Assembly (NCBI GenBank): GCA_026707945.1
Contig: JAPOVV010000016.1
Span: 1-64,000, forward strand
Direction: 5' to 3'
Length of the DNA: 64,000 nucleotides
DNA from: Gammaproteobacteria bacterium
GTDB taxonomy: Bacteria; Pseudomonadota; Gammaproteobacteria; Pseudomonadales; Azotimanducaceae
In this document: positions 7,976 through 17,218 of the stretch, in pieces
Position numbering within the stretch: position 1 is the stretch's first letter
Layout: each line of letters opens with the position of its first letter
Program-made: the position numbers and the translations under genes
Notes under the pieces: model-generated
Seen by the model: the letters and a program-made list of their open reading frames with translations, nothing else
Told to the model about the DNA's origin: nothing
Databases searched by the model: none

Positions 7976-9559
7976 TTACGACGCAACCGACGCTTGTGGT
8001 TCCGGCGTCTTGGGTTCTTCGTCTTCACCAAGATATCGCTTTAACCACAACGCTGATAGTGCAACAAGGACACCGACACCTATACCTAGACCGGTGAATA
8101 TTCCGAACGCATTCTCGTAAACCGCCAATGACTCAACAGCGGGAATGGTTGTTCCTAGTTCTTCGTCAATGGCCGCGAATTGGGCGAGCTGACCGCCAAA
8201 CAGGCTGGCGACGCTGCTGGCAAGGAACCAGATTCCCATCATGACACCGACCATTTCGACCGGTGAATAACGCGTGATCATGGATAGACCAACGGGCGAC
8301 AGGCATAACTCCCCAAGCGTTATGAAGAGAAATCCCAGCACGACCCAGATCATTGCAACCTGGAACTCTGCGTTTGCCGCCATGCAACCGAAAAGGAACA
8401 TGGCGTAACCAACCCCGCATAGGATGATGCCAATTCCAAATTTCATCGGCCGCGACGGCTCGATTCGATTTTGCCCGAGTGTGTACCAAATCCACACAAA
8501 CACTGGTGAGAACGCCAATATGAATGCCGGATTAAGCGACTCGATTTGTGCGGCATTGAACGTGATGCCGAGAAACTCAGGATCTAGGTTTCTGGAAGCA
8601 AAGCCTTTGAGACTGTGAGCGGCTTGCTCGAATAAACCCCAGAAAATCACTGATACGACAATCAGATAAAGCATCACCCACATGCGACGCAGTTGTTCTT
8701 TTGTGCACGTTTGTTGGGCGTAAATCAAAACGCCGACGAGCGCGATCAAACCTACGGAATAAAGCAAGACTCTTGTGAGATCGCGAGACTGTAAGAGATA
8801 TGCGGTAAATAGCGTCGCGATAACGCCGCCCGCGTATATCAACCATTCCTTGCGGATTCCAACCACCGTCGACCGTAGATCGACCGGGTCGTGTGGTTCA
8901 CCGACACCTTGGAGCGTCCCTCGTCCAGCGAGGAACACGGCCAATCCGATCAGCATCAATATCCCAGCTAGACCGAAACCGTAGCCCCATCCGAAAGACT
9001 GACCAATATAGCCGCAAAGGAGAATTGCCGACATCGCGCCGAGGTTGATGCCGAAATAGAAGATCGTAAAGCCTTGGTCGCGCTTTGCGTCGTTGTCCAC
9101 ATACAACAAACCAACCATGTTCGAAATACACGCTTTCAGGAAGCCGACCCCGACGATGATGAAAGACATCGCCAAAAATGTTGCGCCTAGTGCGAACCGG
9201 TCCTGAACGATTTCACCGTCTACGACGGTACCACCAGTGCCTTCAAACGCCATCAAAATGTGTCCAACGCACAAGAGCACCGCGCCGAAGATCACCGCCT
9301 TTCGAAAGCCGAGCCACCTATCGGCGATAAAACCTCCGATGACGGGCATGAAGTACACCATTGCACCATACGATGCGACGATTTCGAACGCGACCGACTC
9401 CTTAAAAAGGAAGTGGTCAATCAGATAAAGCACCAGGATCGCGCGCATGCCGTAATAGCTGAAGCGCTCGCACGATTCGGTAATAAAAAGTACGACCAAC
9501 CCAACCGGGTGACCAAGGACCGTTGTTCTCACGCGTGCCCCATTTCTACTATTCAGCAC
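7976..9559 (-). CDS. Proton-dependent oligopeptide transporter (POT/PTR2 family)
   Basis: This 527-residue major-facilitator protein imports di- and tripeptides with protons across the inner membrane. The family signature ExxERFSYYGMRA is present at about residues 29-41, including the paired Glu and Arg needed for proton coupling. Around fourteen hydrophobic segments follow. Further POT motifs are visible, such as the F-Y-x-G-I-N-L-G-A block in helix five and the G-E-L-C-L-S-P-V-G-L block. Length is typical for bacterial DtpT-like members. The short charged C-terminal tail is ordinary. A catabolic role in peptide uptake is expected. Confidence 0.93.
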   Translation of the reverse strand: MLNSRNGARVRTTVLGHPVGLVVLFITESCERFSYYGMRAILVLYLIDHFLFKESVAFEIVASYGAMVYFMPVIGGFIADRWLGFRKAVIFGAVLLCVGHILMAFEGTGGTVVDGEIVQDRFALGATFLAMSFIIVGVGFLKACISNMVGLLYVDNDAKRDQGFTIFYFGINLGAMSAILLCGYIGQSFGWGYGFGLAGILMLIGLAVFLAGRGTLQGVGEPHDPVDLRSTVVGIRKEWLIYAGGVIATLFTAYLLQSRDLTRVLLYSVGLIALVGVLIYAQQTCTKEQLRRMWVMLYLIVVSVIFWGLFEQAAHSLKGFASRNLDPEFLGITFNAAQIESLNPAFILAFSPVFVWIWYTLGQNRIEPSRPMKFGIGIILCGVGYAMFLFGCMAANAEFQVAMIWVVLGFLFITLGELCLSPVGLSMITRYSPVEMVGVMMGIWFLASSVASLFGGQLAQFAAIDEELGTTIPAVESLAVYENAFGIFTGLGIGVGVLVALSALWLKRYLGEDEEPKTPEPQASVAS

Positions 9560-9650
9560 TATCGATCATTAGAAGCTGATCGAATTTATTGCCATTGTAT
9601 GAGCGCGCTAACGTAAACCAGATCTTGAAGAATGCATATGTGCGACTTCG

Positions 9651-9827
9651 CTAGCCGCCTAAGTTTGGTTCAACATTGCCGCCGTTGAGAATGTTAGTCA
9701 TCGCATTCTTTGTTGAGCGATCATCTTCGCTGGCAGATAACTTACAAAGTCTGTCCGAGTTTCCCAGACGCCCAAGTAAGATCAGCGCCACGGTTATGCC
9801 ATCATCGCCTTTCTTAAGCGCGACCAT
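9651..9827 (-). pseudogene. Decayed copy of the 3' end of the threonine dehydratase-like gene
   Basis: A 58-codon minus frame ends with D-D-R-S-T-K-N-A, then I-L-N-G-G-N-V-E-P-N-L. This closely parallels the C-terminus of the intact dehydratase at 13123 (D-D-R-S-T-D-D-P, then I-L-S-G-G-N-V-E-P-K-L). The match continues at DNA level through the stop codon into downstream sequence, where GCGACTTCGCTA is identical at 9642-9653 and 13114-13125. Upstream of the shared block (residues 1-33) the frame does not match the dehydratase, so only about 85 bases appear duplicated. I read it as a fragment left by a duplication or by insertion-sequence rearrangement, not as a functional gene. Confidence 0.65.
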
Positions 9828-10229
9828 AGGGAATTCTTTTTACGGGGTGCAATGGAGTCTGCGTCGGTTACTTCGAAGGTTGGCAGTGTTCGCCGTAGTG
9901 CGCGGGCAACCATCCCTCAGTCAATGCAAATTACGGAACCAACGATTCGTGCCTCGCCGACGTGTGTGCCGACACTTGCCGTGAACGCTATCACGATCAA
10001 AAGACAATGCTCCTTCAAGTTGTTGACGCCACGTTAACCAACGCAATCATTCGACGCCTAAGCAACTAAACCTACCAAGTCAATCCACCCTTAGATCTGA
10101 TCTTGCAAAAATGCCTTTACTTCGCCTCCCTTTTCACTGTTGGAGACTTCCGAACTTTAGACGGCTCTTTGTGAGACTGCGAACTCTCTTGGGACGGCGT
10201 GCGTTTCGGGCGACACTTAATTATTAGTT
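9828..10229. other. Gene-free decayed stretch
   Basis: No intact gene is seen. The minus strand has a conceptual frame, interrupted by one TGA, at about 9835-10030. It starts with a hydrophobic signal-like segment (L-L-I-V-I-A-F-T-A-S-V-G) and could join, after a frameshift, to the fragment at 9651-9827. It may be the remains of a small secreted protein of unknown family. The rest, up to the IS3 relic, shows nothing I can identify. Confidence 0.4.
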
Positions 10230-10990
10230 TCGAGGACATTTATTTCCTCCTTTCCGTCGTCATCCAGCGCTGCCACTTGTTCCAACTCGGCACGCGTCAA
10301 CGACACCCGTCACAACGGGTTGTACATCGTCTGAACTAACGATCGATCTTCGCGTCGTCTTCCTGCCGTGTTCGAAACCGACTCCGATTCATCCGTTCGA
10401 TCTTGAGTTGCGAGAACGAGCTTTCCACAGACGCATTGTCTGCACACTTAGGACGTGACCAATGCTCATGGTCAGCTGATGACCTTCGAGACAGTTTCGA
10501 TAGGCGACACTGGTGTGTAGGCTGCCACGGTCCGAACGCAAGATCTACCGTTCCCCATCAGTCGAACCGCGACGGCATGATCAATCGTCTCCGTGACTAA
10601 CTCGGCCGTTTGCCGCAGACCCTATTGCCAAGCGACCACCACACCGTCATAGAGATCCTTGATCGTACAGAGTTAAAGCTTGCCCTCGGCCGTGCGGAAC
10701 TCGAGCAAGTCCGTGATACAGATCGCATTCGGCTGCGGTGCCATGAAGTCACGGCGGACGAGATCAGGCACCGCTTCATCGCTGACCCGACGCCACCGAT
10801 GACGCCGCTTCCTATGCGGCAAGCGCCACAGCGAGCCTTCCCGCATAAAGCGTCGAAGACGACGGGTACCGAACCGTTCACCATCGTGGGTGTGCAGCAT
10901 GTCTCGCATGCGTCTGTAACCCAAGATGCCATCACATGCCGCCGGATTTGGACTCAACCGTGCTATTCGACCAGATTTAGGTTGGCTCAC
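10230..10990 (-). mobile_element. Decayed IS3-family transposase (orfB) relic
   Basis: Minus-strand fragments in order match an IS3-family integrase-type transposase: G-I-L-G-Y-R-R-M near 10930, then a basic linker, then I-C-I-T-D-L-L-E-F (first catalytic Asp) near 10720, T-I-K-D-L-Y-D-G-V-V-V-A-W, then L-R-S-D-R-G-S-L-H-T-S (second Asp) near 10530, and D-N-A-S-V-E-S-S-F with Q-L-K-I-E-R near 10430. Stops and frameshifts separate these pieces, and no orfA is left. It is inactive. It abuts the end of an intact PhyH gene at 11015, so the upstream part of the element was probably lost or replaced there. Confidence 0.85.
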
Positions 10991-11014
10991 TCGACCCTGG
11001 TCCCGTGATTTTCC

Positions 11015-12007
11015 TTAAGACCGGTGCTTCAACCCATTACGTGACAGTAGCCTCGATTTTCGATTATCAAAGTACTCACATTCCGAAAGTAGGTCTCCGT
11101 GCTTAGCGCCGGCTTCACCAATCTCCATATGCTGTCTCGTTATGGCTACGCCATAGTGCTCATACCCGTACTCCATCAATCGAGCCCAATTTAAGTCGTA
11201 ATGGGAAGTCGCGTCCACAAACCTCAGCACATAAGCTCCTCTGTGTTTTTGGCCGCCTTCTTTCAGAGGGACGCTTCGATGGGGAACCCATTTATTAAAG
11301 ACAAGCGCGTCACCGAGCTGGAAGTCGTGCTCGATTCGGTTGTGCTCAAGGATTGCCAGGAAGGTGGGAGAATTGAATACACTTCCCTTAAGTTGGTGGT
11401 ATTCGAACGCGGTTGTCTCGATACCTGACTTCCGTTTCGACTCGATCGTCGATACGATGGCCGACTCAACTTGCTCATAGACAAACTTTCCTGATAGGAC
11501 GTCATTCGAGACATAAGTTAGTCCCCCTTTGTGATTATGCGTGCTTATTGCGTGTAGAGGCGTCCATACACTGCATGCGAATTCGGCAGGCATCTGGAAG
11601 CCATAACTTTGCGTATCTACGTGCCAAGGCACGCCTTCGTTAATACCTTGAGTAATTTCGTATCCCGTCTCGAAGGTTAAAAATAAGTCGCAATCCGCGA
11701 GCTTCGTTAACGTGCGTTGAATATACGGCCTTGCAAGTAGCTCATACACTTCTTGCTTTTCGGTCTCAAAGTCATACTTACTTCGACTGAAAGACACACT
11801 CTTTCTTGTGTCACTGTAGTAGGAAGGCATCCCTAAATCAGTCTCTAGATAAAACCGTGATCTCATGAAATCCACAGCTGCTTCATTGAAGAAGCTTTTG
11901 AGCTTGACAAATCCATCTCTCCGAAAATGCTTCCGCGCTTCGTTCGGTAAGGCAAACTCATGGTCGAATGGGTGTGCCTCTTGCGTAAGGGAGCCTCGCA
12001 AAACCAT
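11015..12007 (-). CDS. PhyH-family 2-oxoglutarate/Fe(II) dioxygenase homologue
   Basis: The 330-residue protein is a phytanoyl-CoA dioxygenase-like non-haem iron enzyme. The iron-binding facial triad is visible as His129 and Asp131 in W-H-V-D-T and His243 in V-P-H-R-S-V. Arg256 is placed to bind 2-oxoglutarate. The substrate cannot be deduced; family members hydroxylate acyl-CoAs, amino acids and osmolyte precursors. It is intact although it lies between an IS3 relic and an IS1595 relic, with only 5 bases to the latter. That setting suggests it arrived with, or was retained among, mobile DNA. It is only distantly similar to the two other PhyH genes in the window. Confidence 0.8.
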   Translation of the reverse strand: MVLRGSLTQEAHPFDHEFALPNEARKHFRRDGFVKLKSFFNEAAVDFMRSRFYLETDLGMPSYYSDTRKSVSFSRSKYDFETEKQEVYELLARPYIQRTLTKLADCDLFLTFETGYEITQGINEGVPWHVDTQSYGFQMPAEFACSVWTPLHAISTHNHKGGLTYVSNDVLSGKFVYEQVESAIVSTIESKRKSGIETTAFEYHQLKGSVFNSPTFLAILEHNRIEHDFQLGDALVFNKWVPHRSVPLKEGGQKHRGAYVLRFVDATSHYDLNWARLMEYGYEHYGVAITRQHMEIGEAGAKHGDLLSECEYFDNRKSRLLSRNGLKHRS

Positions 12008-12012
12008 CTAAA

Positions 12013-12525
12013 CTAAAGGCCGTATTTATTTCGTTGATGCTCTTGCTGCATGTGGTCACGAATGAAGTCGGTTTCTCGAATTCTGTCCGTTCGAAATTCC
12101 TGACGCATAAACCAGTTCATGTCGTTGTCGAGGTATTTGGTGATGACACCTCGATACCAATGATTCAACGTCGATTTCATGGTTCGATAGCGGTTATTCA
12201 CGGCGTTGAGATCCCATGGTCCACGCCGCCGTTCGCCCTGACTGCGATTCATGACTTCGCGAGGGCGGTGTACGTCTTACCGCAGCCATCAGCAAGGCAG
12301 CGAAAACGCATCAGACCTGTGGTCCTGCCGTGCCGCCGCGCACCCTTCGATCCGCAATGAATGCAATGTCGGTCGCACTCAAGTCGTCGTTCAAGCTCAC
12401 GGAATCTGGTGGGGCACGGCGCTGCTTGGCTCGGGTCGTTGAAGGGTTGTGATCACCTGATGGCGCTGTTTCGCGGGAAGCGTATCAAGATGGGCAAGGT
12501 AGTGCCTAAGTAGAAATCGCTTCAT
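12013..12525 (-). mobile_element. Internally deleted IS1595-family transposase relic
   Basis: Starting at ATG 12525 on the minus strand, the first frame gives an N-terminal helix (H-Y-L-A-H-L-D-T-L). After a frameshift comes a zinc-ribbon: C-I-H-C-G-S, R-H-G-R-T-T-G-L, R-F-R-C and C-G-K-T-Y-T-A-L. This zinc-ribbon plus G-R-T-x-G-L arrangement is the hallmark of IS1595 transposases. The frame stops and a new one (12252 to 12013) supplies a C-terminal part: L-N-A-V-N-N-R-Y and R-G-V-I-T-K-Y-L-D-N. The catalytic centre between the two is missing, so the element is a deletion derivative of roughly half the normal length and cannot transpose by itself. Confidence 0.75.
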
Positions 12526-12635
12526 GTATGTCGTACGTCATTGAGAACTAACCAAGCTCAAACACGATTTATTATAAAAAACCACAATCAAATACTCAAT
12601 ATTCATATTAAACACCAAAAAGTATGTTATATGGC

Positions 12636-12654
12636 GCTGAATCGTAGATTCAGC
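12636..12654. repeat. Perfect 8-bp inverted repeat with 3-base loop
   Basis: GCTGAATC and GATTCAGC are separated by GTA. The hairpin lies in an AT-rich gap between the IS1595 and IS5 relics. There is no T-run on either side, so it is not a convincing terminator. It may be an end or folding element of one of the relics. Confidence 0.5.
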
Positions 12655-12725
12655 CACATTCGGCCTTTCTATTGATATCTGAGTTGATGCGAGCTAAGTT
12701 TCCCGCAACGAGTTAGTGATATGCT

Positions 12726-13072
12726 GTGATGAGTGCCAACCTACACGGTGCGTGGGACGCGTATCAGAAACTAAATCAGCTGGGTGACACGTGGGCGGCG
12801 CTCAATGAACTGGTAGATTTCGAAGCCTATCGTGACATTCTAGAAGAATGCTGGCCACCCGCTGATGCGGTACCGACCAGGGGCGGTCGTCCGCCTTATG
12901 ACCCGGTTTGATGTACAAGTTGCTGTTGATCGGTCGTAAGTGTGGCTTGTCGGACGAGAAGTTGGAAGTCCTGGCACTGGATTCTCTACGGTAAATGCGT
13001 TTTCTCAGCGCGACCCTGGGCGACGCGATTCCGGATCGCGATTCGAAGATCGAATCGATATCCCACACATGA
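12726..13072 (+). mobile_element. Truncated, frameshifted IS5-family transposase relic
   Basis: The plus strand encodes the N-terminal part of an IS5-type transposase: L-N-Q-L-G-D-T-W-A-A-L-N-E-L-V-D, then G-G-R-P-P-Y-D-P-V followed at once by a stop. In the next frame, from ATG 12911, the protein continues with M-Y-K-L-L-L-I, L-S-D-E-K-L-E and, after another stop, M-R-F-L, as the family expects (L-S-D-E-Q then F-M-R-F-L). A one-base loss after the P-P-Y-D-P-V block explains the shift. The DDE catalytic domain is absent. The relic ends about 40 bases before the block shared with the dehydratase tail copy. Confidence 0.8.
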
Positions 13073-13122
13073 GTGAACGTAACGGAACCCCGACTCTGAC
13101 AAATCGCTTAGTTGCGACTTCG

Positions 13123-14043
13123 CTAAACGCTTAGTTTAGGTTCAACGTTCCCACCACTGAGGATGATGGCTATGGGATCGTCCGTCGATCGGTCGTCTTT
13201 TAAGGCAGCCGCAACGGGCACCGCCGAAGAAGGTTCAATAACGATTTTCAAAACACGCCAAATCAATACCGTGGCATCACGAATTTCGTCTTCGCTAACG
13301 AGACGAACTGGCACATGTGCCGTCCGCAAAATCTCGAAATTCAGTTGACCTAACGAAGCTAGCAACCCATCCGCAATTGACGTAGGCGGAAGCGAAGGCA
13401 ATAGACGTCCCGCCGCGAGCGAATCATGCGCATCTCTAGCGAGTTCAGGTTCACAACCAACAACGTCACAACGACCACCTGCGGCAATGACCGCACCACT
13501 CGCCAATCCGCCACCCCCAATCGGTACCCAAACTTCGCGGAGTTGCGGTACGTCTTCGATGAGTTCTAAGGTCGCAGTACCTTGACCCGCGATGATGTCG
13601 GCGTGGTCGTATGGTGGCACAAATGTCGCAGCGCGTTCTTGAAGAAAACTCTGTAACGCGGTTTCTCGCTGCGCAATAGCCGGACCACAATCCACCAAGA
13701 TGCCACCGTAACGCTCAATCGCGTCGCGTTTAAATCGAGATGCGTTGGTCGGGCAGATAACGTACGCTTTTTTACCTAGTTTTCGAGCCGCCCACGCAAG
13801 TGCCGCACCGTGGTTGCCAGAAGAATGGGTAACGACGTCACCTGAAGAAGCCGGAAGACTCAGCAGGGCGTTCAGCGCTCCGCGCACCTTGAACGCACCA
13901 ACTTTTTGAAGGTTCTCGCACTTGAAATACACCTCACGACCGAACAGCTCATTCAACGTTGAGGAAGTTAATACGGGCGTTCGATGGATCGACTCCGTTA
14001 TGCGTTCTGCTGCGCGTAATACGTCGTCAAATGTGGGAGTCAG
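13123..14043 (-). CDS. PLP-dependent threonine/serine dehydratase-like protein
   Basis: The protein is a type II PLP enzyme of the threonine dehydratase/serine racemase family, which deaminates Thr or Ser. The cofactor lysine lies in V-G-A-F-K-V-R-G, the phosphate-binding loop in G-G-G-G-L-A-S-G, and S-G-G-N-V near the end. The first ATG (13956) would remove about 29 conserved residues, including H-R-T-P-V-L-T-S-S. In frame upstream, a CTG at 14043 has AAGGA eight bases before it and gives a normal 306-residue protein. I therefore use 14043, although a CTG start is rare. Alternatively a start codon has been mutated and the gene is decaying. It follows glnS by 41 bases. Confidence 0.7.
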   Translation of the reverse strand: MTPTFDDVLRAAERITESIHRTPVLTSSTLNELFGREVYFKCENLQKVGAFKVRGALNALLSLPASSGDVVTHSSGNHGAALAWAARKLGKKAYVICPTNASRFKRDAIERYGGILVDCGPAIAQRETALQSFLQERAATFVPPYDHADIIAGQGTATLELIEDVPQLREVWVPIGGGGLASGAVIAAGGRCDVVGCEPELARDAHDSLAAGRLLPSLPPTSIADGLLASLGQLNFEILRTAHVPVRLVSEDEIRDATVLIWRVLKIVIEPSSAVPVAAALKDDRSTDDPIAIILSGGNVEPKLSV

Positions 14044-14084
14044 CTGTACCGTCCTTTAAGAGCGCAAAACAAAGTGATGCGGCG

Positions 14085-15722
14085 CTATCGGACACCGCTC
14101 GACAACGAGACAATGCGATTGAATACGGGTGTCGCCGCCGTGGAGTCCGACTCTCGTACGAAATACCCATTCCGTTCAAACTGACACCGATCCCACGCCT
14201 CGTCGATCACAACCTTTTCGACCAAACCGTCCTTCTCGATCTTGGATGTCGGATTGAGTTCATCCCCCAAGTCGCCTTGCCCGGGTTCGCGAACATTGAA
14301 TAGATGCTCAAATAGTCGAAACTTTGCCGATACAGCGTTCGCTCCTGATACCCAATGCAACGTTGACCGGGGTTTGAGCCCGCTCGTGTCCTGACCACTT
14401 CGGGATTCTGGAACATACTTAACTTTCAGTTCCGTTGGATTGCCTTCAGAGTCCTTGACAACGTCAACACACTCCACGATGAAACCATAACGAAGACGGG
14501 CTATCCCATTGAGTGTCAGCTTGCGTTGTTTCTTGGATGCAGATTCGAGGAAATCACTGCGTTCAATGAACAGTTCTTTTCCAAATGAAAGTTGCCGAAT
14601 GCCTAAATCTGGATTCTTGGAATGATTGGGCGCTTCAAGCGCGATATCGTCTCCTTCGAAATTAATCACGTCTACCGGCAATGGGTCGATCACCGCCATT
14701 GCCCGAGGCGACGTATCTTCCAGCGCATTACGGACACAAAAGTCCAGCAGGCTCGTCTCGATGAGATTCACTTGCTTGGTGACACCGACCCGCGCACAGA
14801 AGTCGCGTATGGCTTCTGGGGGCACGCCACGTCGACGAAGACCCGAAATCGTCGGTAATCTTGGGTCGTCCCAGCCGTCCACATGTCCATCGTCGACCAA
14901 TGTCGTCAGAATGCGCTTGGACATGACGTTGAATTCGAGTCCGAGTCGCGAAAACTCAATCTGAGGTGGATGAAAGTTGATGGAAACGTTCTCTAGAACC
15001 CAGTCGTACAAAGGTCGGTTGTCTTCAAATTCGAGCGTACAAAGCGAATGCGTGATACCTTCCAATGCATCGCAAATGCAATGGGTGAAGTCGTACATGG
15101 GGTAGATGCACCACTTATTTCCCGTTCGATGGTGTTTTGCATGCATGATTCGATACAGAACGGGATCTCGCAAGTGGAGATTCGGCGACGCCATATCGAT
15201 TTTTGCGCGCAACACGCGAGAGCCTTCTTCAAACTCGCCAGCACGCATATGTCTAAACAGGTCGAGGTTCTCTGCCACCGAACGCTCCCGATACGGACTA
15301 TTCGAACCGGGCTCAGTCAATGTCCCGCGGGTTGCACGAATCTCGTCCGCCGAGAGATCACATACGTAAGCGCGCCCGCTCTCGACTAGCTGCTCCGCGA
15401 ACCCATACAGCTGGTCGAAGTAGTCGGACGCAAACGTCAGCCGATCTTCCCAGTCGAAACCTAACCAGCGTACGTCTTCCTGAATCGACGCGACAAATTC
15501 TGTGCTTTCTTTTAGAGGGTTTGTGTCATCGAATCGCAAGTACGTCTTGCCACCAAATTCCTTCGCGACGCCGAAATTCAAGCAGATCGACTTCGCATGA
15601 CCGATGTGCAGGTAGCCATTGGGATGGGGCGGGAATCGGGTAACGATGGATCCATCGACGACGTCATTTTCGATATCGTCGCGAATTCGATTGCGAATAA
15701 AGTCTGATATGGCGGAGGACAT
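14085..15722 (-). CDS. glnS: Glutaminyl-tRNA synthetase
   Basis: GlnS charges tRNA-Gln with glutamine in the cytoplasm. The 545-residue class I synthetase has the HIGH motif at 39-42 in P-N-G-Y-L-H-I-G-H-A-K and the KMSKS-equivalent V-M-S-K-R at about 269-273. The anticodon-binding beta-barrel domains fill the C-terminal half. Length matches the bacterial enzyme (about 550). Direct glutaminylation by a bacterial GlnS is a trait of gammaproteobacteria and a few other groups, which fits the rest of the window. It is divergently oriented from the transglutaminase-like gene at 15820, with 97 bases between for both promoters. Confidence 0.97.
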   Translation of the reverse strand: MSSAISDFIRNRIRDDIENDVVDGSIVTRFPPHPNGYLHIGHAKSICLNFGVAKEFGGKTYLRFDDTNPLKESTEFVASIQEDVRWLGFDWEDRLTFASDYFDQLYGFAEQLVESGRAYVCDLSADEIRATRGTLTEPGSNSPYRERSVAENLDLFRHMRAGEFEEGSRVLRAKIDMASPNLHLRDPVLYRIMHAKHHRTGNKWCIYPMYDFTHCICDALEGITHSLCTLEFEDNRPLYDWVLENVSINFHPPQIEFSRLGLEFNVMSKRILTTLVDDGHVDGWDDPRLPTISGLRRRGVPPEAIRDFCARVGVTKQVNLIETSLLDFCVRNALEDTSPRAMAVIDPLPVDVINFEGDDIALEAPNHSKNPDLGIRQLSFGKELFIERSDFLESASKKQRKLTLNGIARLRYGFIVECVDVVKDSEGNPTELKVKYVPESRSGQDTSGLKPRSTLHWVSGANAVSAKFRLFEHLFNVREPGQGDLGDELNPTSKIEKDGLVEKVVIDEAWDRCQFERNGYFVRESDSTAATPVFNRIVSLSSGVR

Positions 15723-15819
15723 GGCGCGGCGAATTTTAGAGGTCGAACGCTAGGCACGGGTCAGTTCTTAACCCTTGTTTCAACCAGCTGAGCACTAGCT
15801 CATTCGGATACTTCGCACC

Positions 15820-17169
15820 ATGCTGAGTGCAACATCCATGTTCTGTACGGCGTTGCTATTAATGGGCAATCCCTGCGACCCAGTTAAGACATTTGACCAC
15901 CTGACACAACGGATTCATCAGGACTTAGCCGGCGAGCGTTGGTATCAAGTCCGTTTTCGCGAACTGGATATAGGAAGTCTGCAAGAAACACGTTCACAAC
16001 TTCGATCGGGTGAATACGTCCTCAGTCGCTCACTCCGGTTCAGTTTGATGCGGAACCGAATTACGCAAGTGAACGAACGGCTCGTATTCTCCAGCGTGTT
16101 TCCGTACCGTTTAAAACGCGCTGAACAAGATACAACGGTGACCCACAACGACACGACAACAGAAACGCAACGTGTCTTTCCAGCGGACACGCTGACGAGC
16201 TCTCCGCAGTCGCAATTGAACTACCTTGCGACTTTTGCGTTTCACCCTCAAATGATGACTGGTAGAGATCGCGTCGAAACAAGATCTATCGATTTCACCG
16301 TCGGTCAAATCAAGACGAACATATGGCACGTCAGCAGGCTTGCGCGTGAAGGATCAGACTACGAACTCACTAGCGCAGATGGACTTACGACGCACGCCGT
16401 TTCATCTAAAGGCGTCCCGGTTCGTACAAACATGTCTGGTGGTATCAACATGGCCATCATCGATGGACCACTGAATCAACCGTGGGAAGACAACGGCTAT
16501 CTCTTCGATCGTGGTGAGATCAGCATCCGCGTCAATCGTGCGATCGATCAGCATCATCGACTCGTCGCGTTGACCCTGCGTGTTCACGCGGACGAAGATG
16601 CGAAGCGACTCTGGGCTCCGCTTTCAAACGGCGATGACGACATTCGGATCGACCATCGAACACCTCGCGTAGCCAATGCGCCAGCTGCGCACGCTAGAAC
16701 CCCGCTTGTGACTGACATTTCAAATGCCTCCGTCACGGACCTCATAGCTGAACTCAAACTCGAACGGAATGCAACATACGCAAGTGTGCAGCGATTGGTT
16801 GAGACGCTACATGAACGTATCACGTACGAGGACATTTCTCACCCGTCATCGATTGAAGAAACGCTTGAGCGGCAAACGGGTGACTGTACCGAATTTGCGG
16901 ATGTATTCGATGCCGTCGCGACACGACTCGGTTGGCATTCGCGAATCAAGACCGGCCTCGCCTTCCATCCACCCTCTCAATCGTTTCGGCCACATTCGTG
17001 GAACGAAGTCGCGATTCAGGGACGCTGGATTTCGGTGGACGCGAGCTGGGGTCAGCTGCCTGCCGATGCGAGCCATGTACCATTCCCCCGCGGAAATACC
17101 CTCGCCTTGTTAGCACAAGCGCCGAGTATGTGGTTCGAAGTTGTTGATCAACACTACCGATCGGATTAA
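15820..17169 (+). CDS. Transglutaminase-like (cysteine protease fold) protein
   Basis: The 449-residue protein ends with a transglutaminase-like domain carrying the full papain-type triad: Cys356 in G-D-C-T-E-F, His392 in R-P-H-S-W-N-E-V and Asp407 in V-D-A-S-W. The N-terminal hydrophobic stretch (about 5-16) may be a signal peptide, which would put the protein in the periplasm. The middle 300 residues are beta-rich and unassigned. Bacterial members are usually peptidases or amidases rather than cross-linking enzymes; the substrate here is unknown. It stands alone between glnS (divergent) and the reductase gene 49 bases downstream. Confidence 0.8.
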   Translation: MLSATSMFCTALLLMGNPCDPVKTFDHLTQRIHQDLAGERWYQVRFRELDIGSLQETRSQLRSGEYVLSRSLRFSLMRNRITQVNERLVFSSVFPYRLKRAEQDTTVTHNDTTTETQRVFPADTLTSSPQSQLNYLATFAFHPQMMTGRDRVETRSIDFTVGQIKTNIWHVSRLAREGSDYELTSADGLTTHAVSSKGVPVRTNMSGGINMAIIDGPLNQPWEDNGYLFDRGEISIRVNRAIDQHHRLVALTLRVHADEDAKRLWAPLSNGDDDIRIDHRTPRVANAPAAHARTPLVTDISNASVTDLIAELKLERNATYASVQRLVETLHERITYEDISHPSSIEETLERQTGDCTEFADVFDAVATRLGWHSRIKTGLAFHPPSQSFRPHSWNEVAIQGRWISVDASWGQLPADASHVPFPRGNTLALLAQAPSMWFEVVDQHYRSD

Positions 17170-17218
17170 ATGACATCTGTAACCGATCGTCTTCGCACGA
17201 ATATTCAAGGAATCCAAC

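Noticed and set aside
9676-10037. Plus-strand frames across the dehydratase-tail copy
   Set aside because: They are shadows of decayed minus-strand coding sequence.
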